A DNA stretch of 64,000 nucleotides from Rhodotorula mucilaginosa (Eukaryota; Basidiomycota; Microbotryomycetes; Sporidiobolales; Sporidiobolaceae), in NCBI GenBank assembly GCA_034406715.1, contig CP137871.1, forward strand, positions 1,223,796 to 1,287,795. The letters are read 5' to 3'. Every line of letters starts with the position of its first letter. The stretch's first letter is position 1. The notes beneath the pieces are model-generated. The model worked only from the letters and a program-made list of their open reading frames with translations, had not been told where the DNA came from and did not search any database. The translations under genes and the position numbers were made by a program. Shown one piece after another: positions 22,491 through 33,249 of this stretch.

Positions 22491-23908
22491 ATGGTGGCCT
22501 TGGAACGGCGGCAACAGGTGACGATTGTGACGACCGCTGCGCCGACGACAAGCGACCGGCTCGCCGACACTGCCGCGACTCGCTTCTTACCCTCAGCCAC
22601 AGCAGGCGGTGCAGCAGCGGGCACAGACGACTCGAACTCGTCCGTACTCGACATCTGGCAGTACAGTGAGTCCCTCTTTGCGGCGGCGAATGTTGATGCA
22701 TTTGCTGACCGCGCGTTCCTTCCACACTGTACCCACCAGCCATCTTGGTCGTGGTCGTTCTCGGCGCAGTCGCTTTCTTTTCGACCATCTGCATCTTTCG
22801 CAGGCAGCGTCGTCGAACCCGCGCAAGGAGGACAGCCCGACTCGCTGCAGTGGAGGACGGGCTCGGCAGGGAAACAGAATTTGCAGCCCGAGGCGACTTT
22901 GACGACGCCGTCTCGATGTCCGAGATGCAGTCGACGCACTCGCGAGTCTTGCCTCCGCCCGCATACCAAGAACGGCCTCGCTCGTCTGGGCTGTCATCCA
23001 CCGTCACGACCACCACCGAAGTCGGTTCAGATTCCCGTCCCAGTACCGGCAATCGAAGGCCCTCGCTGTCCAACCGCCTCTCGCGCTTCCCGTCCGCGAT
23101 CGGATCGTTCCTGAACAAGCGGGTCCAACCGAACCTCGGAGGCACCAACGTCTCCACCGACGAGATGCAGACTCAATCCGCCGAAGCGCAGCTCGCTGCA
23201 GCGCGGCGGCAGCAGCAGCAGCAGAGACAACCGACTCGTCGCTCCTCATCTACCTCGTCCATCTTTGCCTTCTCGCCTCGACGCGCTTCGAGTGGCGGAG
23301 AAACTGGGCCCGTCCCCGAGTCGCCCACCACGAGGTCGCGCCGCTTGCACTCTGAACCGCCGAGCGCCGAAACCCTCGAGCAAGTCCGGCATATCCGCCG
23401 CGCCTTGAGCGATGCCGGACTCTTGTTTGCGCCGCCTCGCTCGCTGTCCGATCACCGACTCAGCACCGGCAGCGCAGCAGCAGCAGCGGGAGGGAACCGG
23501 CCTGCCATGCTCGCGACGACGCACGAAGGTTTGCGAAACCGCTTCGACGAGGAGGAGGAAGCCGAACGTGAGATTGCGCGCGAAGAGAGGAGAGCGAGGA
23601 GGAGGCGGAGGCGCGAGAGGGAGCGGCAGAGGATGGAGGACGAGGCGGGCTTGCCGACTTACTCGAGAGAGGTTGCCGAAGGAGAAGCGGTGTTGGAACG
23701 GGCGGAAGGGTGGAAATCCGCAGATGACGACGACGGCGGCGATGACGATGATGAGCATGACGAGTGCTCTCGGATCGAGGATGGAGGGAGGACGAATGGC
23801 GAGCAGAGGGCCCGACCCCCCGACACCGTCGCGGTCGGAGAGGGCCAAGGAATCCCGATCCCCGTCCTGCCTCCAGATCCTGCCGCCGTCTCCCCGCATG
23901 GACACTAG
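22491..23908 (+). CDS. Single-pass membrane protein with PY motifs (447 aa), unknown function
   Basis: Not a family I recognise. Exons 22491-22665 and 22740-23908. A Thr/Ala/Ser-rich N-terminal part of about 57 residues, without a clear signal peptide, precedes one strong membrane helix, TILVVVVLGAVAFFSTICIF (about 59-78), followed by an Arg-rich stop-transfer stretch. The long cytoplasmic tail is Ser-rich, contains a polyGln run, a mixed charge segment REIAREERRARRRRRRERER, and acidic DDDDGGDDDDEHDE. LPPPAYQ matches a PPxY motif and LPTYSR an LPxY motif, both of which bind WW domains of Rsp5-type ubiquitin ligases. This suggests a membrane adaptor for Rsp5 (inference). A cell-wall sensor is another possibility. 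Confidence 0.7.
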
Positions 23909-24414
23909 GACGGACGCTTGTGTAATAGCTTGTAAATACTCGGTCACTCTGCAGCCAATGGGTATTTTGCCGCTGTCGACGGGGAGACGCGAAAGACGCG
24001 AGCACAAGGTTTACATCCGCCTCCTTTCGCGTTCGCTCCCCGACTTTCTCGCCTGGCACTCTCACTATGTGCGTTGCACTACGACGCACGATGTATGCTT
24101 CATCGGCGCCGCGCATGATTCCGCCTCGAGCTCCCAGGAGCTCCGCGGTCTTCTCAAGCTCTGCACGCGGCTGCACGAGCCTCTTTCAATCGGACGTACC
24201 ACGAACGGACTCTGCCCAAGCGCTGGGGAATTCCTCCACGCACGCTGTGGAGACCCGCCTGCGCAGACTCCTCCTTGTCCGTGTTCGGACGTCAGCTTCG
24301 CGCTGGGTCCTCGTTCGTTCGTGGGCTCGAGAACCGTGGGATGCTGTCTTCCACCGCTTCCTCTCCCTCCTACTGCTCCCTCTTTTGGAGTCGACGCTAC
24401 GCCCTGACCCCAAG
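23909..24414. other. Intergenic region upstream of the four-pass membrane gene A
   Basis: About 500 bp. The frame of gene A stays open upstream to 24067, but the extension lacks any counterpart in paralogue B, so I treat it as leader and promoter. Confidence 0.45.
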
Positions 24415-25447
24415 ATGCTTGCCTCGATCGACGCGTTGTCCAATCGGCGAGGCGCCATCCGGCTTGACGAGGACGAACCATTTGAGGACGAGAAGCTGTC
24501 TCTCCCAAACAGTCTACCAGAGTCGGCCGCGACGGAAGCGAGGGTGGAGTGCAGTCGTACGTGATAAAGCGGCAGTGCTCGCCGGAGAGAAATCGCGACT
24601 GATGCGTCTCCTTCTTCTCGCAGCGGGTCGCCTCTTGTGCGAGTCCCTCCTGTGGGTCACGTTCCCGCGAGATCCCCGAGTTGCATAGAACTCACCCAGA
24701 TGACATCATACAGGGCGTCCATTTGGATCATCTTCTGTCGCGAGCTCGTCGCAACGGATCCCTCGGCAGACAAGTACCTGTTGTATCGCAGGCTGATCAA
24801 CGTTATTCTCGTCGTGCCCGTTCTTGCCGGCTGCGGGACGGCTGCGGCAGTCCTCCAAGCAGAGCAGATTACTGGAAATTTCCAGCGTATCGCAGGCTGG
24901 ATCGGAGGGACTCGTGCGTCGTTCCGTATCCTTTCCCTGCGTACACAAAACTGACCATGGATCACGCTGTCGGACAGTCGCCTTTGCCCTTCCGTGGGGA
25001 CTCGTTGTACACGAGACTCTGGCGACGAGCACAGAGACATGCGTCGTGGCATGCTTCGCTGTGGGTAAGTCCGGCGCGTCTAGCAAGCGTGTTTGTTTGA
25101 AAAAAACTCATGGGCTTGTCTTGCAGGCCTCATCCAGCTTTCGTTGGTTCTCCCGTGAGTCCGGCCACCGCATGCTTCCACGTCTCTACAGATGCTGACA
25201 CGGACTCCGATATAGAGCGGCGAATCAGGCTGACGAAGTATGCGAATGTCAGTGTCGCTGCTGGAAAGACGAGCAACGCGACTCGCTCGTCGGCTTGCAA
25301 GGTGTTACCGCGCGGGGTCACTGGCGTACCGGCCATGCTCGCTATGTGCACATTGAATTCTGTGACTGGCAAACAGTACATAAATTGAAGCAGTCGGCGG
25401 TCGAGACCAGGATTCCCAAGTACGAACAACACCCCCTGGCTACTTGA
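24415..25447 (+). CDS. Four-pass membrane protein A (237 aa), tandem paralogue of B, unknown family
   Basis: I do not recognise the family. Exons 24415-24556, 24689-24913, 24978-25064, 25127-25154 (28 nt), 25216-25447 give 238 codons with consistent splice phases. An acidic N-terminal domain (RRGAIRLDEDEPFEDEKL) leads to about four hydrophobic segments: TSYRASIWIIFC, INVILVVPVLAGCGTAAAV, LAFALPWGLVV, and VVACFAVGLIQLSLVLP. A Cys-rich patch CECQCRCW follows the last helix, then a ~60-residue hydrophilic tail. Gene B downstream shares the order of segments, the FALPW motif, intron phases, and a 28-nt penultimate exon. The frame is open upstream to 24067, so a longer N-terminus is possible. No stop or frameshift is seen. 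Confidence 0.65.
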
Positions 25448-26053
25448 TCAGCTGCAGGATCGCTCGCGAAGCTTGTTAAGCGACTGTGTGTGCATTCCGC
25501 TCTCGAGATCTAGGCGCCTGTATGTACTGCACACTATGCACTCTTGTACAATTCCTGCGAATAAAGCCTCTCTCTAGTAGCCTGAACGTAAGCTGCGCGA
25601 CTCGAGCTTGAAACGCCTTGAGGCCGCCACACCGCGCCGGCTGACTTAGCGGCCGAATTCTCTCGCGAATTTCAGGACCAGGCGATCTGGAGATTCAGCG
25701 AGAGATTCACAGCTACTATATCTATGCACTACAGTATGCAGTACATACAGTAAGCTGTGCGGAGCAGAAAGAGGTTGATCGAACGCTCTCGGGCTGGATT
25801 TCCGGCTTCTGCTGCTTCCTGAGACAGGTCTGGAGTCTGAGCTCTTTGCAGCCAGCCCTCGGCTGCGCTTGATCAGAAGCTTGCGCAAACCCGACGGAAC
25901 ACCCCTGGCACCTGGCATTGATCATGTGCATGAAATTCATGTCCGGAAACCATAGCGATCGACGTCCTCGAGCGAGTTGCGTCCGGACGCTGGGACGCGT
26001 CTCTCCCTCTCCTCCGCTCCGAGTTGCTCTGAACGAAACGCGCCGCTGCGGGC
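25448..26053. other. Spacer between tandem genes A and B
   Basis: About 600 bp, less GC-rich than the genes, with stretches such as CTATATCTATGCACTACAG near 25716. No gene, RNA or repeat could be supported. It should hold the end of gene A and the promoter of gene B. Confidence 0.45.
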
Positions 26054-26980
26054 ATGTCACGCTGGCTCGAGTGCGCCACGATGTTCTTTCGAAGACGGCA
26101 GGGCGGCAGGATCCGGCTGCCGGATGACGACTCTCGGCTGAGCGTAATCGAGGAAAAGCTGCGCGGCGCGGACGAATGTCTTCCGGAGCCGGTGCTCGCC
26201 CCTGCACGACTTCGTTCACGACTTTTCTCAGGTAAGTGGACTTGTGTGGTTGCGTCTTGAGGGGTCCGGAACTGAACGACCCCGCCCAGCAGGTCCGACC
26301 GTCAGCCTCGCGGCTTGGTTTACCCTGTCAGTGGCGCGATCGGAGGTCGCTTTATCCCCTCGGAGCGCGTAAAGACTGACATGAAGACTCGCGGAATAAC
26401 AGCACGTGTGGATGGCTCACACTTGCATTGGTGGTCGCGAGGTTTGAGCCCATACGCGTCGCGATCTTGTCCGGAGCGAAACATCCTATCCTCTCGACGC
26501 TCCCGCTCTTGCTCGCATGTCCGGCAGCAGCCTATACTTTCACAGCAGTACGCTGTGACTCACAAGCCGCTCGGGTCGTCATCAGGCTGATCACTCCGGG
26601 TACGCACCTCGCGCTCATCCGAGCTGGAAACCTGCGCCGCGGCTGACCAAAAAATTCCTCACATCTCAGCCGTCTTTGCCCTCCCATGGCTGCTCATACA
26701 GGCCTGGAATCCATATCTATCTCCGTGGCAAGCTGCATATATCCTTGGTGGTCTCGGTGCGTTGTCACGAGCTTTTTTGAACGCGTTCGAAAACTCATGC
26801 TAAATTGAGACTTGCCCCGCAGCCGTGTACGAAGTCGCACTGGTCCTCTGGTATGTCCACTGCCTGTGTCTGCGTCAATGAAGGTAGCTTCCTCACCCCA
26901 AGCCGCACTTCCTCAGGTCTGTGGCATTGGCCGACGAACGGGCAGAGTCAAAATCGCTCGACACTCCGACCACGTCGTAG
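26054..26980 (+). CDS. Four-pass membrane protein B (196 aa), tandem paralogue of A, unknown family
   Basis: Exons 26054-26231, 26293-26368, 26442-26599, 26670-26756, 26823-26850 (28 nt), 26917-26980; they sum to 197 codons in frame. The N-terminal domain has the motif GGRIRLPDDDSRLSVIEEKL, parallel to RGAIRLDEDEPFEDEKL in A. Hydrophobic segments: TVSLAAWFTLSVA, ILSTLPLLLACPAAAYTF, AVFALPWLLIQAW, AAYILGGLAVYEVALVLW. Both copies carry an FALPW motif at the start of the third segment. The protein ends shortly after the fourth helix with a Ser/Thr-rich tail and lacks the Cys patch of A. Intron 2 uses a GTAAAG donor and a CGAG acceptor, the weakest splice call. Function unknown. Confidence 0.65.
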
Positions 26981-27131
26981 CTGCGGCGTTCGTGACTGTT
27001 GTACTTGTGTTCAGGGGTGTTCAGGGCATGGGTGTATTGTTACCGTTCTCACACGCGCGCCAAGTTCCTGACGCCTGTACGGGAGGTAAAGTGCTGCGCT
27101 TTGCAAAGTGAATCTACCGAGGAGCCGGAGA

Positions 27132-30100
27132 CTAGGAACCGGACAAGGCCTTGAGAGACGACCCGCGCGGTGCCACTGCGCCGAGCACCAGGCCGGCAGG
27201 ACGATCCGAAGTGGCCACGCTCGCTGTGCCGGACGCGAACGGGTCGGCGCCGCCGTCCGCGCCAATGTTGACTGGACTACCGGGCACGCCGTACGCGTCG
27301 TAAATCTCGGACGCATCGAAACTCTTGTCCGACATGGCCGATGCTCGACGTTCGCGTGTCGATGCGGACGTGGCCGAAGGCGAATCTGACGAGGACGTCA
27401 AGAAGGCTTCGCCGTGCGACGATCCGCTCGAGAGACGCCGCCCAGCCGGCGACCGTGACGTGACTTCGAAACCGGTCGAGTCGACGTGCATCGAGTCGGT
27501 CATGACGGGGAGGGGGCGATTCGGAGGGTACGACTCGCGGTGCGGGGGCAGTTGGTCTTGCTGCCCGTGCTGCCAATTCGCCGTTGCGGTCTCGTACCCG
27601 GTCGCAGGCGAAGTCGATATCGGGTACATGTTGGCGGGGGCAGAGGCGCGATCTGGCGAGCGAGACGGCGGGGTCTCGACCGTTTTCGACGAGCTCAGCG
27701 GTGGCGCAAAAATGCCCTTGCCGGGAGGCGATGTCGGCGGATTCCGGCCGTTCGGGGAGGAGGCATGGCTCGTTTGTAACGGAGCGTAGCGCGGCTGCTC
27801 TTGCTGTCGCTGCTGGTACCGGTGCTGCTGCTGCTGCTCCTCGACGAGTTGCTGATTCTGCACTTCAAAGCTGGTCGCTCGAATCGGAGTCTCGGCGGTC
27901 CGGCCGCCTCGACCCGGCTTGCTGAGACCAGCCCGTTTCGGTGACTCCTTCGGAACCGGCGCCGGTGCGGGGACAGCGAGAGGAGCGACTGGAGGGGGAA
28001 CCTGCGCCTGTTGCTGCTGTTGCTGTTGCTGCTGCTGCTGTTGCTGCTGCTGGGCTCGCATGCCGGGAATAGGCACAGGCGGCGCAGCTGGTGGTGGCGG
28101 CGTCGTCGGCTTTTGGATCAAGCCGAGGTACCAGACTGCAGTCGAGAGAGAACAGTCAGTCGCAAGCCAGAGAAGACGCACAGGCGTAGAAGGTACGTAC
28201 ACATCAAGTTGGAGATCAACACTTGCTCGTAGAGCGGTCTTCGCGGGTTCGCGAGCTTGATGTGACTCAGGCGATACACGGCCCGCTCGACATGGATCGG
28301 GAGGCGGTAAAAGTTGGCGTAGCGGCCGTTAGGGAGCAACACCCCCGAAGCGGTCGGCGGCGGAGGCGGGATCTTCGGTTCCGGAGGCGGAGAGGGGGCT
28401 TGGGTTCGAGGCGGTGGTCGGTCGTGCTCCTCGCGGTGCTTGCGGCCAAACAGTCCGCCGAGGAAGCCACTCGAAGAGGATTCCTTCGAGTCGTCCTTGG
28501 CGCTGGACGAGCTGGCACTGCGTCCTTTCTTCCTGCCCTTGTCGTCGTCCCGCCCGAGCCCGAGTCGAGCCCACCCGCTCTTCTTCTCCTTCCCTCCTGA
28601 AGGTTTCGGAGACTCGGCTCGCAATGAAGGCAGTGATGGTGCTGAAGGCGATGGCGGTGCTGCTGCCATGGGCGAATCTCGCTCGTAGGTGGGTACGGGC
28701 ACGGCCTGGACGGGGGGCACTTCCGAAAAGGGCTGACGCGACAAGTGTTGTGGATGGACATGATATTGTGGTTCGACGGCGGGAGGAGGAGTCGGCGGTG
28801 GTGGGGGTGGTGGGGTCAAAGGGCCTCCCTGGAGGTTGTGCGTCGCCCAGTCGTAATCTGCCGAAGCCGGGGACACAGTCGGACGTTCGGGTAGTGCGGG
28901 CGGTGGCGGTTCGGTACCGTCGGGATTAGCGGGCGAGGGCGTCACCACCGGCTGGGAAGGCGCTGGACCCTGCGGCGCCGGCGCGATGTGTTGTTGTTCC
29001 TCGGGTTCCTTGTACACGACGGCAGGACTCGAGAACTCGATGTGCTGGTGACTTTCGGAACTCGTCGGCGACGAGATCGGCACGACGGACGCGTACGCGG
29101 CCGTTTCGGAAGACGATTCGGCCGAAGGCGGTGGCGCTCTCACGCCTCCCCGGACGCCGCCGCCGCCGGCTTCGTCGCTCTCCCCTTCGCCCTCGTAGCT
29201 GAAGACGCTGCTGTCTTCCATGCTGTGATCGCCGACGGAGGATCCCTGCCCGTCATCTTCGACCGTGCCACCATAGACCGAAGAGGTAGTCGAAGCGCGC
29301 AAGTTGTTGTTGTCGACCACGCCCGAATGGGACGACTCGATCGACTCTCCCCCTCCGCCTCCTCCCGACCCCGTGCTCGTCCTCTGCCGCCTCGGTCCGC
29401 CGAACCTCGAACCACCGGGCCCAAAGTCGCTTCCCGTACTCGATTTGCGAATCCGGGTTCGGGCGTTCCGGCGGAGGATCTGACCGGGAGGAGGGACGAT
29501 CAGGGGCGCTTCGTCGTCCGCCGCGGCCGATTCTTCCGAGAGCGAAGAGAGTCGCTCGGGACTCGGTTGCAGCGGTTGTTCTTGTTGGTGTTGTGTCTCT
29601 GCGTCAGCGGCGGCTGCGGCTGCTGCAGCTGCGGCCACTCGGTGCGGGTTGAGGCTCAAACTGCGCCGAAGCACGCGACCGAGTCGTTCGCCTTCCTCCT
29701 CCTCGCCGGCCGTCGTCCCTTCCGCTTCCGCTTTCGCTGCAGGGGGGATTCAAAAGAGTCAGTTCTCTTTTTCTCGGCCCCGTTCCAGCCCCGACACTCG
29801 AGGAAACGCGCGCGCGCACCTGCGAGTTCCTCGAGTCTCTGCAAGTCCTTGATCGTCAACTGCTCAAAGTTGAGCACGCCGCCCCTCCTGAACCCTCCTG
29901 CTGCTCCTCCTCCTCCTCCGCCGCCGACTCCTCTCCGATTCCCGTCGCTCGTCGTCCTCTTCAACTCGTTGGCCCCACCTTCCGTGTCGCCGCCGACACC
30001 GTCCCCTTGACGGGGTTTGTACTCGCCGCGGAGGAGACTCGCCCTCCTACTGATCCGGCGGTTCGTTGTCATCGTTGTCGTGCGCCCTCCTCCTCCCGCT

Positions 30101-31097
30101 TGAGCATCCGAGCCCGAAGAAGAAGAGAGTGAACTCCTCCTCGCGAGTGCTTCGGGAGTCGTGTGCTCGCGGATAAAGGCCTTGAACTCTTGCGGCGCCA
30201 ATTCGGGATGGAGGCTCGCTGGGAGCCAGAACAGTTCCCCGCCGCCGCCGCCGCCGCCGTCAGCAGTTGAGGAGGAGGAAGAGGACAAGCCGACGGAGGA
30301 GAGGGGGATGTCGAGGTACGAAGTCGGCGAAGTCGGTGGAGAAGAAGTCGAGGTCGATCCGGACGAGGAGGACGCTTCTGCTTGAGGAGGTCCACCACCG
30401 AAGAAGGGCGACAACTGGAGTGCTGTCGGCGAGAGCGACGACGGCGACGGTAAAGGTGGAACCGGCAACGGGTGTTGGGACGGCAGTTTCGGGTTGGCGG
30501 TCGACCGGCGCCGGACGAGCGTGCCCGTCTCGGCCGGGCTCGGCGCCGTCGGCGAGATGGGAGGCCCCCCGGTGTTTGCGGGTTCAGTTGTTGTTGTCGT
30601 CGTCGAAGGAGGGGCGAGTTGCAATGTCAGTTGAGGACGTCGGCGGCTGCTGCTGGGGTTATTCCCGACCGTGTTGTCGATCCCGGGATCCGAATTGGCG
30701 GCGACGAGAACGACGTGCGGTGATGCGTCGGAGGAGGAGGAGGGCGGGTTCGGAGAGTCGGCGGTTGGCGGGCTTGAAGTGGGCGGACTGGTCGGAGGGA
30801 GGTCTGGATCGTTGGGGAGGGGTTGGTTCATCGACCGGCGGCGGAGCGACAAGAGCGTTTCCATCTGTTGGGTTTTCCCGGTTCGGCCCGTGGTCAGTTT
30901 TCCAGTCTCCCTGGATGTGTTGGTAGATCACGCACCTCGACTCGGAGCTCGTTCATGCTCATCATGTCGTCGTCGTCCATCGTGGAAGACGAGCCGCTGG
31001 TGACCACCACGGTCGGTGGGGGTGACGAGATGGGGGGGATGTAGTGGTCCTGGTCTGCGAGGCGTTGGAACTGGGCGTGATTTGGTCCGACCGACAT
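27132..31097 (-). CDS. ZDS1: ZDS1/ZDS2 family regulator of PP2A-Cdc55 (1248 aa)
   Basis: Cytosolic/cortical polarity and mitotic regulator that controls the PP2A-Cdc55 complex. Exons 31097-30936, 30864-29820, 29736-28201, 28135-27132 (1249 codons). The N-terminus has the conserved NELRVEMETLLSLRRRSM junction formed by splicing. The first Zds motif, GELFWLPASLHPELAPQEF, lies at about 263-281. The diagnostic Zds C-terminal domain (about 865-922) spans intron 3: NGRYANFYRLPIHVERAVY, RLSHIKLANPRRPLYEQVL, then ISNLMFWYLGLI. In yeast this region contacts Cdc55. Between and after are long disordered Ser/Pro/Gly tracts and a run of 15 Gln at about 28011-28055. It is divergent from TRM9. Confidence 0.92.
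28011..28055 (-). repeat. Polyglutamine (CAG/CAA) tract in the ZDS1 gene
   Basis: Fifteen consecutive glutamines are encoded by mixed CAG and CAA codons just downstream of the Zds C-terminal domain. Pro-rich segments flank the run. Mixed codons reduce slippage but length variation between strains is expected. Confidence 0.85.
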
Positions 31098-31644
31098 GGA
31101 AGAGGCGCGGCGCGAGGTGGGGAGGCGAAGGGAGGAATGCGAGGGGGTGCAGCCGGTGCGTGCGACGGGGCGTCAAGACAGGGTTCGGTGGCCTGGTCGC
31201 AGTCTCTACTCGCTGAACACCACACACACAACGCCGTGCGGTCCCACGCTGGGCGATCAAACGAGGTCGGAGATGCCGAACTCGAGTGAGAGCCCGTCGA
31301 CGCGTGCGGCCTCAGCCCTCGAGGATCTCGGCTGGGTGCTCGAAGCTAGAGGAGGGCGTATCAGGTCCCCTTGAGCCCGTGGTCCCCGTCCAGTCCAGTC
31401 CAGTCCAGTCCAGTCCTGCTGGCGAGGGTGAGAGTCGTGGTCGGGTGACAGGCGACTCGGCGGACCAACACACGCGCGCAGAGGAGACCTCGACGCAGCG
31501 ACTCGGGGCGTAGAGTTCGAGGACTGAGCGTTTCGAGTGCTTCGGAGTGTATACGGCCCCTGCTCTCGTCGGCAGAGGGTTGGCTGCGGGTGACCAGCAG
31601 CTGTCGATCACTCGACTCGACTTTGTCGCTCTCACACGCCCCAG
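31098..31644. other. Divergent ZDS1 / TRM9 promoter with a pentanucleotide repeat
   Basis: About 550 bp between two divergent genes. A short tandem array of five GTCCA units sits at 31388-31414. No other site is clear. Confidence 0.6.
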
Positions 31645-33249
31645 ATGACAGAAGCGACGACGGCGGCGTTCGAGGCCGAGCACGTGCACGCCGTGTACGA
31701 CGAGATCGCCGCCGACTTTTCGCGCACGCGCCACTCGCCGTGGCCCTTCGTCCGCCACTTCCTCGACGCGCTGCCGCCCGCTGCCCTCGTCCTCGACGCC
31801 GGAACCGGGAACGGGAAATACCTAGGAGCGAGGAGCGTACTCGATTACACGGGCAAGCACGACCCACCGCCAACGAGGCGCAGGCGGGCGCAGGAATCAG
31901 AAACCCCGGCTAGCAAGAATGACATGCTCGCCATCGGGTTCGACATGTCGATCGGGTTGCTCTCGATCGCGAGCGAACGAGGGCACGAAGTCGTCCGCGG
32001 AGACTGCGTAGACCTCTCTTGCTGGAGACGAGGCGCCTTTGTTCGTTTTCATCTCCCTTCCCCTTCCCCTTCCCTGTCGCTCACAACCTTTCCCACAGGA
32101 CCACGCCATCTCGATCGCGACGATCCACCACTTTGCCACGCCCGAACGCAGGATCGAATCCATCAAAGTCGGTCCCTCTCTCCCCGGTCTTGCCCTCAGA
32201 AATTGACAACCCCCCGTCGCGCGCAGCAAATGATCCTCGCCGTCCTTCCTCCGACTCCCCCTCCGGTAGATCGACCCCGGCGGTCCCCATCGCGGATCCT
32301 GATCGTCGTCTGGTCCCTCGAGCAAGACCCCGCCCTCGTCGCCGACGATCGATCCGCTCGCCGAACCAGAGGCGGCAAACAGGGCGCTGTGCCCGCTCCC
32401 CTCGCTTCCGGAGGATCAGCTGCCTCCTCCGGCGGTGACGACGAGGCTCGGAGAACGCTCGAGGGAGAAGAGGGAGCGGCGATTGTCGAGGTCCAGGACG
32501 TGTTTGTGCCGTGGGCGAGGCAGAACCAAATCCCGCGACGACAACAAAAGGCCAGCGGTGGCGTCTCCTCAAGCACCGGAGCATCTTCTTCCTCGTCGGG
32601 TGCGAGTGCGAGTGCGAGTGCGAGTGCGAAAAAGCAGCAGCCGGTTCTTCCGAAACGGAGCGAGAAGCGGGATCAGTCACCGTCGTCGTCGAAGGGGGCA
32701 GCGCTTCAGAAGGTGCCGTCCTCCGCGACGGGAGCAGCAACGGAGCCGAGTGACAAGCCGGACAACGCGGCCGAAGCGGCGGCGGCGGCGGTGACAGCTT
32801 CACCAGCACCGGCACCAGCTGCGGCCGAGGCAGGAGGAAACTCCGAAGAAACCGCAACAACATCAACAACAGCAGGCACGGAGACGGAAACCGCACCCAC
32901 TTTCAACCGGTACTACCACCTCTTCCGGCACTACGAACTCTCGTCGCTCGTCCAATCCGCCGCGTCTCAACTCGGGCTCGCGTTTTCCCATCCGGACGGG
33001 TATCCCCTCCCCTCCTCGAAGCCTTCTTCTTCCGAGGAGGAGGCGAAGGATACAAAGAACGGTGAGGGAGAGTGGGAAGCCAGCGTGAGGTTGTGCGAGG
33101 AGCGGTGGGAGAGGGAGAATTGGGTCGTCGAGGTCGAGGTGGGGTGGTCGCTGGAATTGGGGGAATCGGACCAAGGTCACCGTCACGGGCACGCAGGAGG
33201 AGCTGCGCCTCCTCCGGAGGTCGTGTCAACGTCGGCGTCGGCGGAGTAG
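31645..33249 (+). CDS. TRM9: tRNA (uridine wobble) methyltransferase TRM9 family
   Basis: SAM-dependent enzyme that completes mcm5U at tRNA wobble uridines together with Trm112. Exons 31645-32040 (a further 81-nt intron at 31837-31917 is likely and keeps frame), 32099-32167, 32227-33249. Motifs: HVHAVYDEIAADFSRTRHSPWP at the start, the SAM motif LVLDAGTGNGKYLG, LLAIGFDMSIGLL, EVVRGDCVDL, then AFDHAISIATIHHFATPERR formed by splicing, and RILIVVWSLEQ. Conserved C-terminal blocks QDVFVPWARQNQ, FNRYYHLFRHYEL and ENWVVEVEV are present. Between these blocks is an Ala/Ser/Lys-rich insert of ~130 residues, making the protein 468-495 aa against about 280 in yeast. Confidence 0.9.
   Translation: MTEATTAAFEAEHVHAVYDEIAADFSRTRHSPWPFVRHFLDALPPAALVLDAGTGNGKYLGARSVLDYTGKHDPPPTRRRRAQESETPASKNDMLAIGFDMSIGLLSIASERGHEVVRGDCVDLSCWRRGAFVRFHLPSPSPSLSLTTFPTGPRHLDRDDPPLCHARTQDRIHQSRSLSPRSCPQKLTTPRRAQQMILAVLPPTPPPVDRPRRSPSRILIVVWSLEQDPALVADDRSARRTRGGKQGAVPAPLASGGSAASSGGDDEARRTLEGEEGAAIVEVQDVFVPWARQNQIPRRQQKASGGVSSSTGASSSSSGASASASASAKKQQPVLPKRSEKRDQSPSSSKGAALQKVPSSATGAATEPSDKPDNAAEAAAAAVTASPAPAPAAAEAGGNSEETATTSTTAGTETETAPTFNRYYHLFRHYELSSLVQSAASQLGLAFSHPDGYPLPSSKPSSSEEEAKDTKNGEGEWEASVRLCEERWERENWVVEVEVGWSLELGESDQGHRHGHAGGAAPPPEVVSTSASAE

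Noticed and set aside
24067-24414. Upstream extension of four-pass protein A
   Set aside because: Frame is open, but paralogue B starts at the equivalent of 24415 and the extra residues show no counterpart; kept only as a possibility.
31388-31414. CRISPR-like or regulatory array
   Set aside because: Five short GTCCA units without spacers are a simple sequence repeat; CRISPR arrays are not expected in a nuclear genome.
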